Below, one piece after another: positions 7,596 through 15,839 of a DNA stretch of 43,774 nt. The stretch's first letter is position 1, and the number at the start of each line of letters is the position of its first letter. The translations under genes were made by a program, and so were the position numbers. The notes beneath the pieces were generated by a model that was given only the letters and a program-made list of their open reading frames with translations, did no database searches and had not been told where the DNA came from. Source of the DNA: an uncultured Lachnoclostridium sp. (GTDB taxonomy: Bacteria > Bacillota > Clostridia > Lachnospirales > Lachnospiraceae). The DNA is taken from assembly GCA_946415315.1 (NCBI GenBank), contig CAMKRZ010000025.1, positions 1 to 43,774 on the forward strand, written 5' to 3'.

Positions 7596-7736
7596 ATATA
7601 CCTCCGATAGAATTCTTTGCCACGGCCGGCAACTAGTCCGACTTTCTCTCTGGTTCACCTTCAGTGAAATTATTGTTAACATGACGAGTAATTACGAACC
7701 AGTCTACCTGGAACAGTTCTGTCATTTGCGCCTGCG

Positions 7737-8990
7737 TCAGAGTTTTATCTCCTCCGGAAATGCCTCGTTCCGCATAATCCCCCACATCTTGTCGATGTAG
7801 GCGAGCGTGTAGAAATTCTCGTAGTAGTGATAGTAAAATGCACCCTTAAGCGTCATACTGTACACGCCGTCCCGCACCTCGACAAACCCGAGCAGCTTGG
7901 CGAGCCACAGCTCGAAGCCGTACATTTTCCGAAGCGGTACGCCGAAGAACCGCTCGAACGCCGCAGGGTCCACCTTCGTACTGTACGCGGTCCAGAAGAG
8001 GTAGTACACCATCCGCTGCCGCCGTGTGAACCTCGTCGTGAGCGACGTCGGAAGCTTCTGCTGTGCGATCCTTTCGCAGTACGCGTCCACGGAAAATGTG
8101 TTGATCTTGAACTGTTCCTTCAACAGCGTCGTTGCCGAGCAGCCGAAGCCGAGAAAGTTGTCCCGCGTCATCGAGGAGTACCGCGCGTTCGCCTCGCTCG
8201 AGAATGTCCAGATCGTGCTGCGGTTGTAGCCCTTCGCCGCGCAGTACTTCGTGATCCGGTCGAGAAGCGCCCGCTTCTGCTTCTTCGGCATCGTCTTCAC
8301 GGTGCTCTTCGTGAAAGTGAAGTCAATGAACGGATAGATCGCGACGTGGTTGGCGCCGATGCGGAAGGCCTCGTCGATATCCGCCCTGAGATCCTCGAAC
8401 GTCTGCCCCGGGAGCGCAAAGATAAAGTCCATGGAAACCGTCTCGAACCCGACCTCGGCAAGCGCCTCGCGCAACGCCTCCGGGTCGACCGCCGCGCGCC
8501 CCAGGATGCTTTGGTATCGCCCGGAAAATGACTGGATCCCGATGCTGATCTTCGTGACGCCGGCAGCCTTCATTTTCCGCAGTATCGCAGGCTTTACGTT
8601 GTCCGGATGCAACTCCAGGCCAATCCCCTCGGTGATCGTAAAATGTTCGTTGATCGCGTCGATGATCTCCCCGAGCCGGTCTGCAGCCAGCGCGGGTGTA
8701 CCGCCACCGAAATACAGGCTTGTTACCGTCTTCTTCCCGGGATACTGCCCTCCGACCATACGGATTTCCTTAAGAAGCGCGTCGATGTAGCGGTTGCACG
8801 TCGCGCGGTCGTACTGCACCTTGCAGTAAGGGCAGAAGTTGCATATGCTCCCGCAGAACGGGATGTGCACGTACAGTCCGAGGCTCTCGCACTCGCCGTA
8901 CGGCAATACTTCGTCGTACTCACTCCGGAACCGGAAGGACCGGAACGACCGGGTGAGCCACGTTCTCGTCATGTGTGTAATGATGCTCAT
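7737..8990 (-). CDS. HemN/HemW-like radical SAM protein
   Basis: A 417-residue radical SAM protein of the coproporphyrinogen III oxidase-like group. The cluster motif is in VHIPFCGSICNFCPYC with Cys46, Cys50 and Cys53, and Cys56 adjacent as in HemN/HemW. LYFGGGTPAL (about 95-99) contacts SAM, and ISIGIQSF and FALPGQTFEDL are typical downstream motifs. HemN proteins oxidise coproporphyrinogen and HemW relatives handle heme. No other heme biosynthesis gene lies nearby, so a different reaction is possible. The start at 8990 has AAGGAG upstream and is nine bases after the stop of the next radical SAM gene, indicating an operon. Confidence 0.83.
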   Translation of the reverse strand: MSIITHMTRTWLTRSFRSFRFRSEYDEVLPYGECESLGLYVHIPFCGSICNFCPYCKVQYDRATCNRYIDALLKEIRMVGGQYPGKKTVTSLYFGGGTPALAADRLGEIIDAINEHFTITEGIGLELHPDNVKPAILRKMKAAGVTKISIGIQSFSGRYQSILGRAAVDPEALREALAEVGFETVSMDFIFALPGQTFEDLRADIDEAFRIGANHVAIYPFIDFTFTKSTVKTMPKKQKRALLDRITKYCAAKGYNRSTIWTFSSEANARYSSMTRDNFLGFGCSATTLLKEQFKINTFSVDAYCERIAQQKLPTSLTTRFTRRQRMVYYLFWTAYSTKVDPAAFERFFGVPLRKMYGFELWLAKLLGFVEVRDGVYSMTLKGAFYYHYYENFYTLAYIDKMWGIMRNEAFPEEIKL

Positions 8991-8999
8991 ATCGTCTCC

Positions 9000-9902
9000 T
9001 TATACGTACTTAAGATACGTTCTGAGCATCTCAAATATAACCTTCGGATTGCCACGGAACAACAGCGTGTACTCCGCTACGAAGAAGTAACCGCACTCCT
9101 CGCAGAGTCCCGGCACGTCGATGCAGCGGCCGCACACGGAAACTTTGCCGTTCTCGATGACGACGCACTGGTGGCACGGTGTCGGAAAAATGTTCTCGAT
9201 CAGGTACGGGAACGCGCTCTTAAGGTTGAACACCGGCGCCTTCTCCTTCATCATCTTTTTGATGACCTCGCAGCACTCCCGCTTCTCGTCCTTCGAGAGC
9301 GCAAGCTCCCGCGTGTCGGGGTACGGCGTATGGAAATTGAATGAGACGGCGCGCACATTGGCCGTGTCGCGGGCAAGCCGGCACACTTCCGCGATCGCGT
9401 CCTTGTTGATCTGATTGATCGCCATGTAGAAACAGATGTTGTCCGAGGTGGCATTGCGAATATTCTCCATGATCGTGTCGAACGTGTCGCCGCGCACCGC
9501 ATTGTGGCGCTCGCGATCGCCGTCCAGACTCAGCAGGATCAGATCCGCCTCCGGCAGATCGATCGGGAATGTGCCGTTGGTCACGACATTGACGATCAGG
9601 AAACCCATCTGCTTCGCCTCTCGCACAAGATTGCGGATTGACTTATCCCCGTCCCTCCACAGGAAGGTCTCGCCACCGCAGAAGAACAGGATCCGCACTC
9701 CCATATCGTAGAGCTGCTTCATTTCCCCCTGTATCTGGCTGTACGGATGCATGACCGCCGTGATGTTATTGACCGAGCAATGCTTGCATTTCAGGTTGCA
9801 ACGGTCCGTGACGATAACAGTTCCGAGGATCGGATCCTTCTTCCGGAACAGGATCGTCTTGATCCCGAAGCCTGCGAAGCACAGGAAAGATGTGACTTTC
9901 AT
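9000..9902 (-). CDS. Radical SAM protein with C-terminal cysteines
   Basis: A 300-residue radical SAM enzyme. CNLKCKHC (Cys35, Cys39, Cys42) binds the [4Fe-4S] cluster, and FFCGGETFLWRDGD is the GGE SAM-binding motif. After the barrel, PCHQCVVIENGKVSVCGRC and GLCEECGY provide six further cysteines, so an auxiliary cluster is likely, though the order differs from a standard SPASM domain. The hydrophobic N terminus (SFLCFAGFGIKTILF) may associate with the membrane or a partner. Substrate unknown. It is the upstream gene of a tight pair with the HemN-like gene. GGGGG lies ten bases before the ATG at 9902. Confidence 0.8.
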   Translation of the reverse strand: MKVTSFLCFAGFGIKTILFRKKDPILGTVIVTDRCNLKCKHCSVNNITAVMHPYSQIQGEMKQLYDMGVRILFFCGGETFLWRDGDKSIRNLVREAKQMGFLIVNVVTNGTFPIDLPEADLILLSLDGDRERHNAVRGDTFDTIMENIRNATSDNICFYMAINQINKDAIAEVCRLARDTANVRAVSFNFHTPYPDTRELALSKDEKRECCEVIKKMMKEKAPVFNLKSAFPYLIENIFPTPCHQCVVIENGKVSVCGRCIDVPGLCEECGYFFVAEYTLLFRGNPKVIFEMLRTYLKYV

Positions 9903-9929
9903 TGTAATTTATCCCCCACAAATGAATAG

Positions 9930-10165
9930 CTAAAACAGATCCCGCATGCTGTCCAGGTATATTTCCTCTCTCACCTTCAGCCGGTGTTCCGGCCAGGTCA
10001 TTTAGTGCAGCAGAATCTCGAGAACCATTGCGCTTCCCAGACTGCGGCCCTCGATCTTATAGTGTTCAAAACCCATCGGCAGATACATATCCGCGATCTC
10101 GCCCGGCCCGATATACCGTAATATTACCTCATAGTCTTCTTTCCTCAGAAAACAATTCCTTCCGC
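9930..10165 (-). pseudogene. 3' remnant of a coding gene with in-frame stop
   Basis: Read on the minus strand, this gap contains good coding sequence: CFLRKEDYEVILRYIGPGEI, then YLPMGFEHYKIEGRSLGS, VLEILLH, an in-frame TAA at 10002-10004, and KVREEIYLDSMRDLF before a TAG at 9930-9932. No start codon belongs to it. Its upstream end runs in another frame into the 3' end of the lipoprotein gene. It looks like the last 75 or so codons of a lost gene. The GFxxYKIEGR segment recalls C-terminal parts of peptidase-U32-like and radical-SAM-associated proteins, by pattern only. Confidence 0.6.
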
Positions 10166-10759
10166 ATTGGTGACTTGTGCATCAATCTGAATGGGCTGCC
10201 CGCCGCCGTAGCTGATGGAGATATCTCCCTTTGTCGCTTTACGGCGCGTTCCTTCCCCGATCTGCTCGATGAAAAACCCTTTCTCCTGCAAGGTTTTATC
10301 AAACTCCTCCACCGGCGAATCGATATTATGCCCGAACACCGACACCTTCGGGTCCATTATCCGAATCTCGGTCACTGCCTGCTCTTCGCTGGAATAATCC
10401 GGATATGCGGTGACAATGTATGAAACATACACCTCGGGCCGGGTTGCCATTCCGCCCTCTTCCGAAGCAGAAACCGCTTTGTATTCTTTCCCGAGAAATT
10501 CTCTCGCACCGAACCATCCGTAGATTTCGTCATGACCCTCGAAGTCGGATTCTTCAACCTTCTGCGCAATCTCAAACTCCAAGCCTACGGTTTCAAGCAC
10601 CGGTCCCTTCTTAACAGACTCGGTACTTTCCGCTACTGTCGGCGTGAGATCGTCGTAACGATCGGGCGGAGAGGCGTAATGTTTTCCGCACGCGCTGAAA
10701 CTGACTGACGCGACAAATGACGCACCGAGAATAAACGTCCTTTTCATTCCTTTTTTCAT
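10145..10759 (-). CDS. Putative lipoprotein of unknown function
   Basis: A 204-residue protein with a lipoprotein signal peptide: basic MKKGMKRTF, hydrophobic LGASFVASVSF, then the lipobox FSAC with the acylated Cys at about residue 24. The mature part has a Thr/Ser/Glu-rich linker (TPTVAESTESVKKG) followed by a beta-rich domain. I do not recognise a family. The start at 10759 has GGAGG eight bases upstream. It follows the SPASM radical SAM gene by 27 bp and is probably co-transcribed with it. Its 3' end overlaps the remnant described at 9930-10165. Confidence 0.72.
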   Translation of the reverse strand: MKKGMKRTFILGASFVASVSFSACGKHYASPPDRYDDLTPTVAESTESVKKGPVLETVGLEFEIAQKVEESDFEGHDEIYGWFGAREFLGKEYKAVSASEEGGMATRPEVYVSYIVTAYPDYSSEEQAVTEIRIMDPKVSVFGHNIDSPVEEFDKTLQEKGFFIEQIGEGTRRKATKGDISISYGGGQPIQIDAQVTNAEGIVF

Positions 10760-10786
10760 GAAGCATTCCTCCCATTCATAGTTTCT

Positions 10787-11875
10787 CTACCAGTCTCTGC
10801 GAAAGCAGACACGCTGCCTGTCAAGCGAGTAATCCCAGGTATGCGCCGAACCGCCCTTGCAAAATGGTTCATCCGGGCAATTGGTACACTCTTCACAACG
10901 TGTTGAAAGAGGCGTGCGGAAAATTTGAAACCGATTTTTCCATACTTCCGTAAAGTCATCCTTCAGCACATTTCCCTGAATCGTTTCCGGTCTGCGTTCA
11001 ATATCCAGGCAAGCACCGATATCGCCGTTGGCCATAATGCTCGCCGTCCTCATTCCGGTATCGCACAGGAAATACCAATCCCTGACTTCCCGCTCGTAGT
11101 CGTAACCCAACCAGTGGCCGCACGCATAAGTTACCGGATAGCCTTCTTCCCGCTTGTCACGAATATACTGAAGAAGTCTCAACTGTTCCTTTTTGCTCAA
11201 TAACAGTTCCGGATGGTCCAGTGCCCTTCCGATTGGCTCCATTCCGACCACCCGCCAGGAATCAACATCAATCTCACATAACAACTGAAACACTTCATCG
11301 AGCTGTGCTATATTCTTAGGCGTCACAACAGTCGTCGCCTGAACCTCAAGAAAGCCCTGTTCCATCAGATTGCGAAGCGCTTCCACGGCTTTCTCGAATG
11401 CGCCTCCGGTCCTTCGGAACCAGTCATGATACTCTTTCGTTCCGTCCAGGCTTACCGAAATTGTCGCCATCCCAGCTTCCTTCAGTTTTCGTGCCACATC
11501 TTTTGAAATCAAAGTGCCGTTGCTTGTCATCCCCCAGGAAAATCCAAGCTGTTTTGCGTGATTCACGATTTCAAAGAAGTCCTTGCGAAGAAGCGGTTCC
11601 CCTCCGGTAATGTTGAGCATCGGAAGACTTCCCGCAAAATCCTTCGCGACTTTATCAAGGATTCCGATAAACACCTCCGTTGGAAGTTCCTCACCGAGCG
11701 CTTCCCCGCAACGGCTACCGCAATGAATACAGTTTTCATTGCACCGAAGCGTCAGCTCAAAGAACAGAAAGCGCAGCTTGTGATTCTTCCTTATCTCCTC
11801 GCGAAGAAGGGCAGTTTCTTTCATCTGCGCTGTCTTTTCGCGATAAATCAATTCCTTCTCATCCAATTCTCCCAT
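10787..11875 (-). CDS. Radical SAM/SPASM-domain protein
   Basis: A 362-residue radical SAM protein with a C-terminal SPASM-type domain. The cluster motif is CNENCIHC (Cys45, Cys49, Cys52), MLNITGGEPLL is the SAM-binding GGE motif, and ISVSLDG follows. At the C terminus, GACLDIERR, RCEECTNCPDEPFC and RVCFRRDW supply the cysteines of auxiliary [4Fe-4S] clusters. Such enzymes often modify ribosomal peptides or mature sulfatases. No precursor peptide or sulfatase is seen next to it, so the substrate is open. The ATG at 11875 has only a closely spaced GGAG. The lipoprotein gene follows at once. Confidence 0.83.
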   Translation of the reverse strand: MGELDEKELIYREKTAQMKETALLREEIRKNHKLRFLFFELTLRCNENCIHCGSRCGEALGEELPTEVFIGILDKVAKDFAGSLPMLNITGGEPLLRKDFFEIVNHAKQLGFSWGMTSNGTLISKDVARKLKEAGMATISVSLDGTKEYHDWFRRTGGAFEKAVEALRNLMEQGFLEVQATTVVTPKNIAQLDEVFQLLCEIDVDSWRVVGMEPIGRALDHPELLLSKKEQLRLLQYIRDKREEGYPVTYACGHWLGYDYEREVRDWYFLCDTGMRTASIMANGDIGACLDIERRPETIQGNVLKDDFTEVWKNRFQIFRTPLSTRCEECTNCPDEPFCKGGSAHTWDYSLDRQRVCFRRDW

Positions 11876-11955
11876 TCTCCATAAGCCCCATCAAATGTGA
11901 TTTGTTTTCTATAACTTTCATTGCTCGAAAAACCAAAAGTTATCTGTCAAGGCTC

Positions 11956-12475
11956 TTATTCCCTTTCGAGCCTTACTGTGACTTCTCCACACATTGTAAC
12001 ATATCGGAGGACGCTTGCACAGCATTTTCTCGTCACAACTATGGAACGGCTCTGCCGTAATGCCTCTGCAAGCCGCTGCAGGCACTCAAATTCCTGTTTG
12101 CTGTAGTCGTCGGCAAAACTCTCCACGCTAAAGCATTCCGGTGCTTCTACGGCCTCCAAAACGACTTTCTCAAACATCCGCGTCTTCTTGTCCTGCCCGT
12201 TAAGAGAATAGCGGTAACGTATGTCCTTCCCCACAAAAATGCCATGCGATAGAACGCAGATCTCCCTGCATCCGCTCCCCGGACGGCAGCACGCCTTTCC
12301 ACATGTAATCGGACTCGTCATAGTAGATGTCGGGATGCTTCTTCTCCCCGATTGGGAACAGGGACTCATATAAAAGCCCCGAGTTCCGCAGGTGCATATA
12401 CTTGCGAACCATACGCGCATCCTTGGTAACCTCTCCATAGAAGGATAAATAGAGAACCTTCTCGTTGTGATCCAT
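11956..12475 (-). pseudogene. Frameshifted hypothetical protein gene
   Basis: A good start at 12475, with AAGGAG seven bases upstream, opens a frame encoding MDHNEKVLYLSFYGEVTK and KHPDIYYDESDYMWKGVLPS. It drifts out of register near the A5 run at 12235-12239. The other frame continues with VGKDIRYRYSLNGQDKKTR and SVESFADDYSKQEFECLQRL to the stop at 11956. Removing one base from the run joins them into one protein of about 172 residues. No family recognised. The interruption may be real decay or an assembly error. Three TTTGACAT repeats lie upstream on the plus strand (12552, 12570, 12581) and may belong to its control region. Confidence 0.6.
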
Positions 12476-12590
12476 ATCATTGCTCCTTAGATTGTACTAC
12501 AACAACATCAAAGACGAAGTAATTTCTTACTACAAAATATAAATCATCGAGTTTGACATTTTTTGATTGTTTGACATTTTTTTGACATAC

Positions 12591-12639
12591 AAAAACGGGA
12601 AGCCGCATAAAAAATAAGGGCTTACCCGTTGTTTTTTTA
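12591..12639 (-). terminator. Terminator after guaA
   Basis: On the minus strand, ACGGGTAAGCC pairs with GGCTTCCCGT and is followed by TTTTTG. The plus-strand reading also ends in seven T, so it could terminate in both directions. It lies directly behind guaA. Confidence 0.75.
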
Positions 12640-14208
12640 TTATTCGAACTCGATCGTTCCCGGCGGCTTGCTCGTCAGATCATAGAATACGCGGTTGACG
12701 CCGCGGACCTCCTTGATAATGCGGTTCATGACAATGTCGAGAACCTCGTAAGGTATGTGTGCGGAGTCCGCGGTCATGAAGTCCGTCGTGCGGACAGCGC
12801 GGAGCGCGACCGCGTAATCATAGGTGCGCTCGTCTCCCATAACGCCGACGGAGCGGACATTCGTGAGCGCCGCATAGTACTGGTCGGGCTTCCACGAAGC
12901 AACCTCGCCGGTCACCTTCTTATACTCGTCAAGCGCCTTGCCGACCTCTTCGCGGAAAATGTAGTCCGCGTCCTGTACGATGCGGATCTTATCCTCGGTG
13001 ATGTCGCCGATGATGCGGATTCCAAGGCCCGGGCCGGGGAACGGCTGGCGCATCACAAGCTTCTCGGGAATGCCGAGCTCAAGGCCGGCCTTGCGGACCT
13101 CGTCCTTGAACAGATAGCGGAGCGGCTCCACGATCTCCTTGAATTTTACATAGGACGGCAGACCGCCTACGTTATGATGCGATTTGATGACGGCCGACTC
13201 GCCGCCGAGGCCGGACTCCACAACGTCCGGGTAGATAGTTCCCTGTGCGAGGAAATCAACCTCGCCGATCTTGTTCGCCTCTTCCTCGAAGACGCGGATG
13301 AACTCCTCGCCGATGATCTTTCTCTTCGTCTCGGGATCGGTCACGCCCGCCAGTTTCACGTAGAAGCGGTGCTGCGCGTTCACGCGCACAAAATTCAGAT
13401 CGAAGATTCCGTTCTCACCGAAGACTGCCTCAACCTCATCGCCCTCGTTCTTGCGGAGCAAGCCGTGGTCAACGAAGACGCACGTAAGCTGCTTGCCGAT
13501 CGCGCGGGCAAGAAGTCCCGCTGCCACCGACGAATCGACACCGCCTGAGAGCCCCAAAAGCACGCGGCCGTTGCCGACCTTCTCGCGGATCTCGCGGATC
13601 GCTGTCTCGACGAAGGCGTCCATTTTCCAGGAACCATCGCAGCCGCAGATGCCGCGAACGAAGTTGTAGATCATCTTCGTTCCCTCGGGCGTGTGAAGCA
13701 CTTCGGGGTGGAACTGAATGCCGTAAAGTTTTCTCTCTGCGCACTCGCAGGCTGCCACCGGGCAGTCCTTCGTTTTTCCGATGGAAACAAAGTCCGGTGC
13801 CATTCTACTAATGTAGTCGAAGTGGCTCATCCAGCATACTGTCTGCTCGGAAACACCATCGAAAAGGGGGGATGCCGTGTTGACCGCAACCTCAGTACGT
13901 CCGTACTCCTGCACCGTCGCGCGCTCAACTTTGCCGCCGAGCACCTGGTTCATCAGCTGCGCCCCGTAGCATAGTCCGAGCACCGGGATTCCGAGCTCGA
14001 ACAGCTCTTTCCGGTACGTCGGAGCTCCGGGAGCGTAACAGCTGTTCGGTCCGCCCGTCAGAATGATGCCCTTGAGGTTCATCGCCTTGATGGTCTCAAG
14101 GTCGGTACGGTACGAAGCGATCTCGCAGTAGACGTTGCACTCGCGCACGCGTCTAGCGACCAGCTGGTTGTACTGTCCGCCAAAATCCAGAACAAGAATT
14201 TTGTCCAT
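12640..14208 (-). CDS. guaA: GMP synthase (glutamine-hydrolysing)
   Basis: GMP synthase converts XMP, ATP and glutamine to GMP, the last step of the guanylate branch. The 522-residue protein has the full two-domain form. In the class I amidotransferase domain, Cys80 in GLCYGAQ and His167/Glu169 in GIQFHPEV form the triad. In the ATP pyrophosphatase domain, SGGVDSS at about 221-227 is the P-loop. The C-terminal dimerisation domain ends PPGTIEFE as usual. I start at ATG 14208 ([12 protein letters not shown]) with AAAGGA upstream; a GTG six codons earlier has none. It lies behind purB on the same strand with an 87-bp gap holding a hairpin, so it is probably in the purine transcript. Confidence 0.97.
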   Translation of the reverse strand: MDKILVLDFGGQYNQLVARRVRECNVYCEIASYRTDLETIKAMNLKGIILTGGPNSCYAPGAPTYRKELFELGIPVLGLCYGAQLMNQVLGGKVERATVQEYGRTEVAVNTASPLFDGVSEQTVCWMSHFDYISRMAPDFVSIGKTKDCPVAACECAERKLYGIQFHPEVLHTPEGTKMIYNFVRGICGCDGSWKMDAFVETAIREIREKVGNGRVLLGLSGGVDSSVAAGLLARAIGKQLTCVFVDHGLLRKNEGDEVEAVFGENGIFDLNFVRVNAQHRFYVKLAGVTDPETKRKIIGEEFIRVFEEEANKIGEVDFLAQGTIYPDVVESGLGGESAVIKSHHNVGGLPSYVKFKEIVEPLRYLFKDEVRKAGLELGIPEKLVMRQPFPGPGLGIRIIGDITEDKIRIVQDADYIFREEVGKALDEYKKVTGEVASWKPDQYYAALTNVRSVGVMGDERTYDYAVALRAVRTTDFMTADSAHIPYEVLDIVMNRIIKEVRGVNRVFYDLTSKPPGTIEFE

Positions 14209-14236
14209 AGGTTTGTATCCTTTCACTACTGACTTC

Positions 14237-14281
14237 GTGAACCGACATTCGCAAAAAAGCCGCCCTCTTGCCTCGGTTCAC
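14237..14281 (-). other. Intergenic inverted repeat between purB and guaA
   Basis: GTGAACCGA at 14237-14245 is perfectly complementary to TCGGTTCAC at 14273-14281, giving a 9-bp stem with a 27-nt loop. On the minus strand the loop contains a run of six T. It may be an intercistronic RNA element or weak terminator between purB and guaA. It does not match a purine riboswitch. Confidence 0.45.
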
Positions 14282-14295
14282 CGCAGTAACTCATT

Positions 14296-15750
14296 TTAGA
14301 CGTTAATCTGAGCCGTAATACCAAGGCAATCCTTATTCGCCTCGAGGATTGGCTTCACCACGTTCGCGAGGAACGCCTCGGTCTGCTCCACGGAACGGCC
14401 GACATAGTTGGCCGGGACCATGTACTCCTCGAGTTCCTCAAGCGTTACGTTGAAGGCGTCGGAATCTGCGATCAGCTCAAGCAGATTGTTCTCAAGACCC
14501 TTCTGCTTGACGGTCGCACCGGCCTCCATCGAGAGCTTGCGGATCTCCTCATGCAGCTCCTGGCGGTTGCCGCCCTGCTTCACTGCGTCCATCATGATAT
14601 TTTCCGTAGCCATGAAGGGAAGCTCGCTGCGAAGGCGCTTCTCGATAACCTTCTCATTCACAACAAGACCGTCCGAAACGTTGAGGCACAGGTCAAGGAT
14701 GCCGTCGATCGCAAGGAAGCCCTCGGAGATCGCCACTCGCTTGTTCGCGGAGTCGTCGAGCGTACGCTCAAACCACTGCGTCGCGGAGGTGATGGCCGGG
14801 TTGAGGGCGTCGATGATCACGTAGCGGGACAGCGACGCGATACGCTCGGAGCGCATCGGGTTTCTCTTGTATGCCATTGCCGAGGAACCGATCTGGTTCT
14901 TCTCGAACGGCTCCTCCACTTCCTTCAGGTGCTGAAGGAGGCGGATGTCATTGCTCATCTTGTGAGCCGAGGCGGCGATGCCCGCGACAACGTTCATCAC
15001 GCGCGTGTCAACCTTGCGGGAGTAGGTCTGGCCGGAAACCGGATAGCAACCCTCGAAGCCCATTTTCGCAGCGATCATCGGATCGAGGCTGTCGAGCTTC
15101 TGCTGATCGTTGTTGAACAGTTCCTTGAAGGACGCCTGCGTACCGGTCGTGCCCTTGCAGCCGAGAAGACGAAGCGTCGAGATCACATAGTCAACGTCCG
15201 CGAGGTCCATCGCAAACTCCTGGATCCACAGCGTCGCGCGCTTGCCGACCGTGGTCGGCTGTGCAGGCTGAAAATGCGTGAACGCCAGCGTCGGAAGGCT
15301 CTTGTATTTGTCGGCGAACTTCGACAGCTTATCGATCACGTTCACAAGTTTTCTGCGCACAAGCATGAGCGCGTCGCGCATCACGATGATGTCGGTGTTG
15401 TCGCCCACGTAGCAGCTCGTCGCGCCGAGGTGGATGATGCCTGCCGCCTTCGGGCACTGCAGACCATATGCGTACACGTGGCTCATAACGTCATGGCGCA
15501 CCAGTTTCTCGCGCTCTTTTGCCACCGCGTAATCGATGTCGTCAATGTGTGCCTTCATCTCGTCGATCATTTCCTGCGTGATGACGGGCTTTCCGTCCTG
15601 CGAAAGGCCGAGTTCCATCTCAGTCTCCGCCAGCGCGATCCAGAGTTTTCTCCATGTGGAGAATTTCTTGTCCTGGCTGAAAATGTACTGCATCTCCGCG
15701 GAAGCATAGCGCTCCGAAAAGGGGCTTGTGTAACGGTTGGTGTCGCTCAT
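14296..15750 (-). CDS. purB: Adenylosuccinate lyase
   Basis: PurB releases fumarate from two substrates, SAICAR in inosinate synthesis and adenylosuccinate in AMP synthesis. The 484-residue length matches the longer family members. The lyase signature SSAMAYKRNPMRSERI lies at about 289-304 and contains the mobile catalytic loop. HLGATSCYVGDN and TAFTHFQPAQPTT-like segments (about 107-118 and 156-167) hold substrate-binding residues. AAGGAG precedes the ATG at 15750. It lies between the purA-purC fusion and guaA, all on the same strand, and its substrates are exactly the two products of the fused enzymes. Confidence 0.96.
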   Translation of the reverse strand: MSDTNRYTSPFSERYASAEMQYIFSQDKKFSTWRKLWIALAETEMELGLSQDGKPVITQEMIDEMKAHIDDIDYAVAKEREKLVRHDVMSHVYAYGLQCPKAAGIIHLGATSCYVGDNTDIIVMRDALMLVRRKLVNVIDKLSKFADKYKSLPTLAFTHFQPAQPTTVGKRATLWIQEFAMDLADVDYVISTLRLLGCKGTTGTQASFKELFNNDQQKLDSLDPMIAAKMGFEGCYPVSGQTYSRKVDTRVMNVVAGIAASAHKMSNDIRLLQHLKEVEEPFEKNQIGSSAMAYKRNPMRSERIASLSRYVIIDALNPAITSATQWFERTLDDSANKRVAISEGFLAIDGILDLCLNVSDGLVVNEKVIEKRLRSELPFMATENIMMDAVKQGGNRQELHEEIRKLSMEAGATVKQKGLENNLLELIADSDAFNVTLEELEEYMVPANYVGRSVEQTEAFLANVVKPILEANKDCLGITAQINV

Positions 15751-15792
15751 AAGTACGTCTCCTTGAAAAAAGTAATGTCAAATGGAAAATGC

Positions 15793-15822
15793 GAATGAGG
15801 ACTCCCCAGGGAACCCTCATTC
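15793..15822 (-). other. Hairpin between purA-purC and purB
   Basis: GAATGAGG (15793-15800) pairs with CCTCATTC (15815-15822), an 8-bp stem in the 89-bp gap after the fusion gene. Only a short T run follows on the minus strand, so it is more likely an RNA-stabilising or partly terminating intercistronic hairpin than a strong terminator. Confidence 0.45.
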
Positions 15823-15839
15823 AGTGTCATTTCAGTTCA

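Noticed and set aside
10787-12475. Ribosomal-peptide (RiPP) precursor near the SPASM gene
   Set aside because: The only short ORF candidates in the gap are unsupported. The gene upstream is a frameshifted protein of about 172 residues, not a precursor peptide.
14551-15798. 415-codon plus-strand frame opposite purB
   Set aside because: Antisense shadow of purB. Its composition (many His, Arg, Val) is what reverse reading of a moderately GC-rich gene gives.
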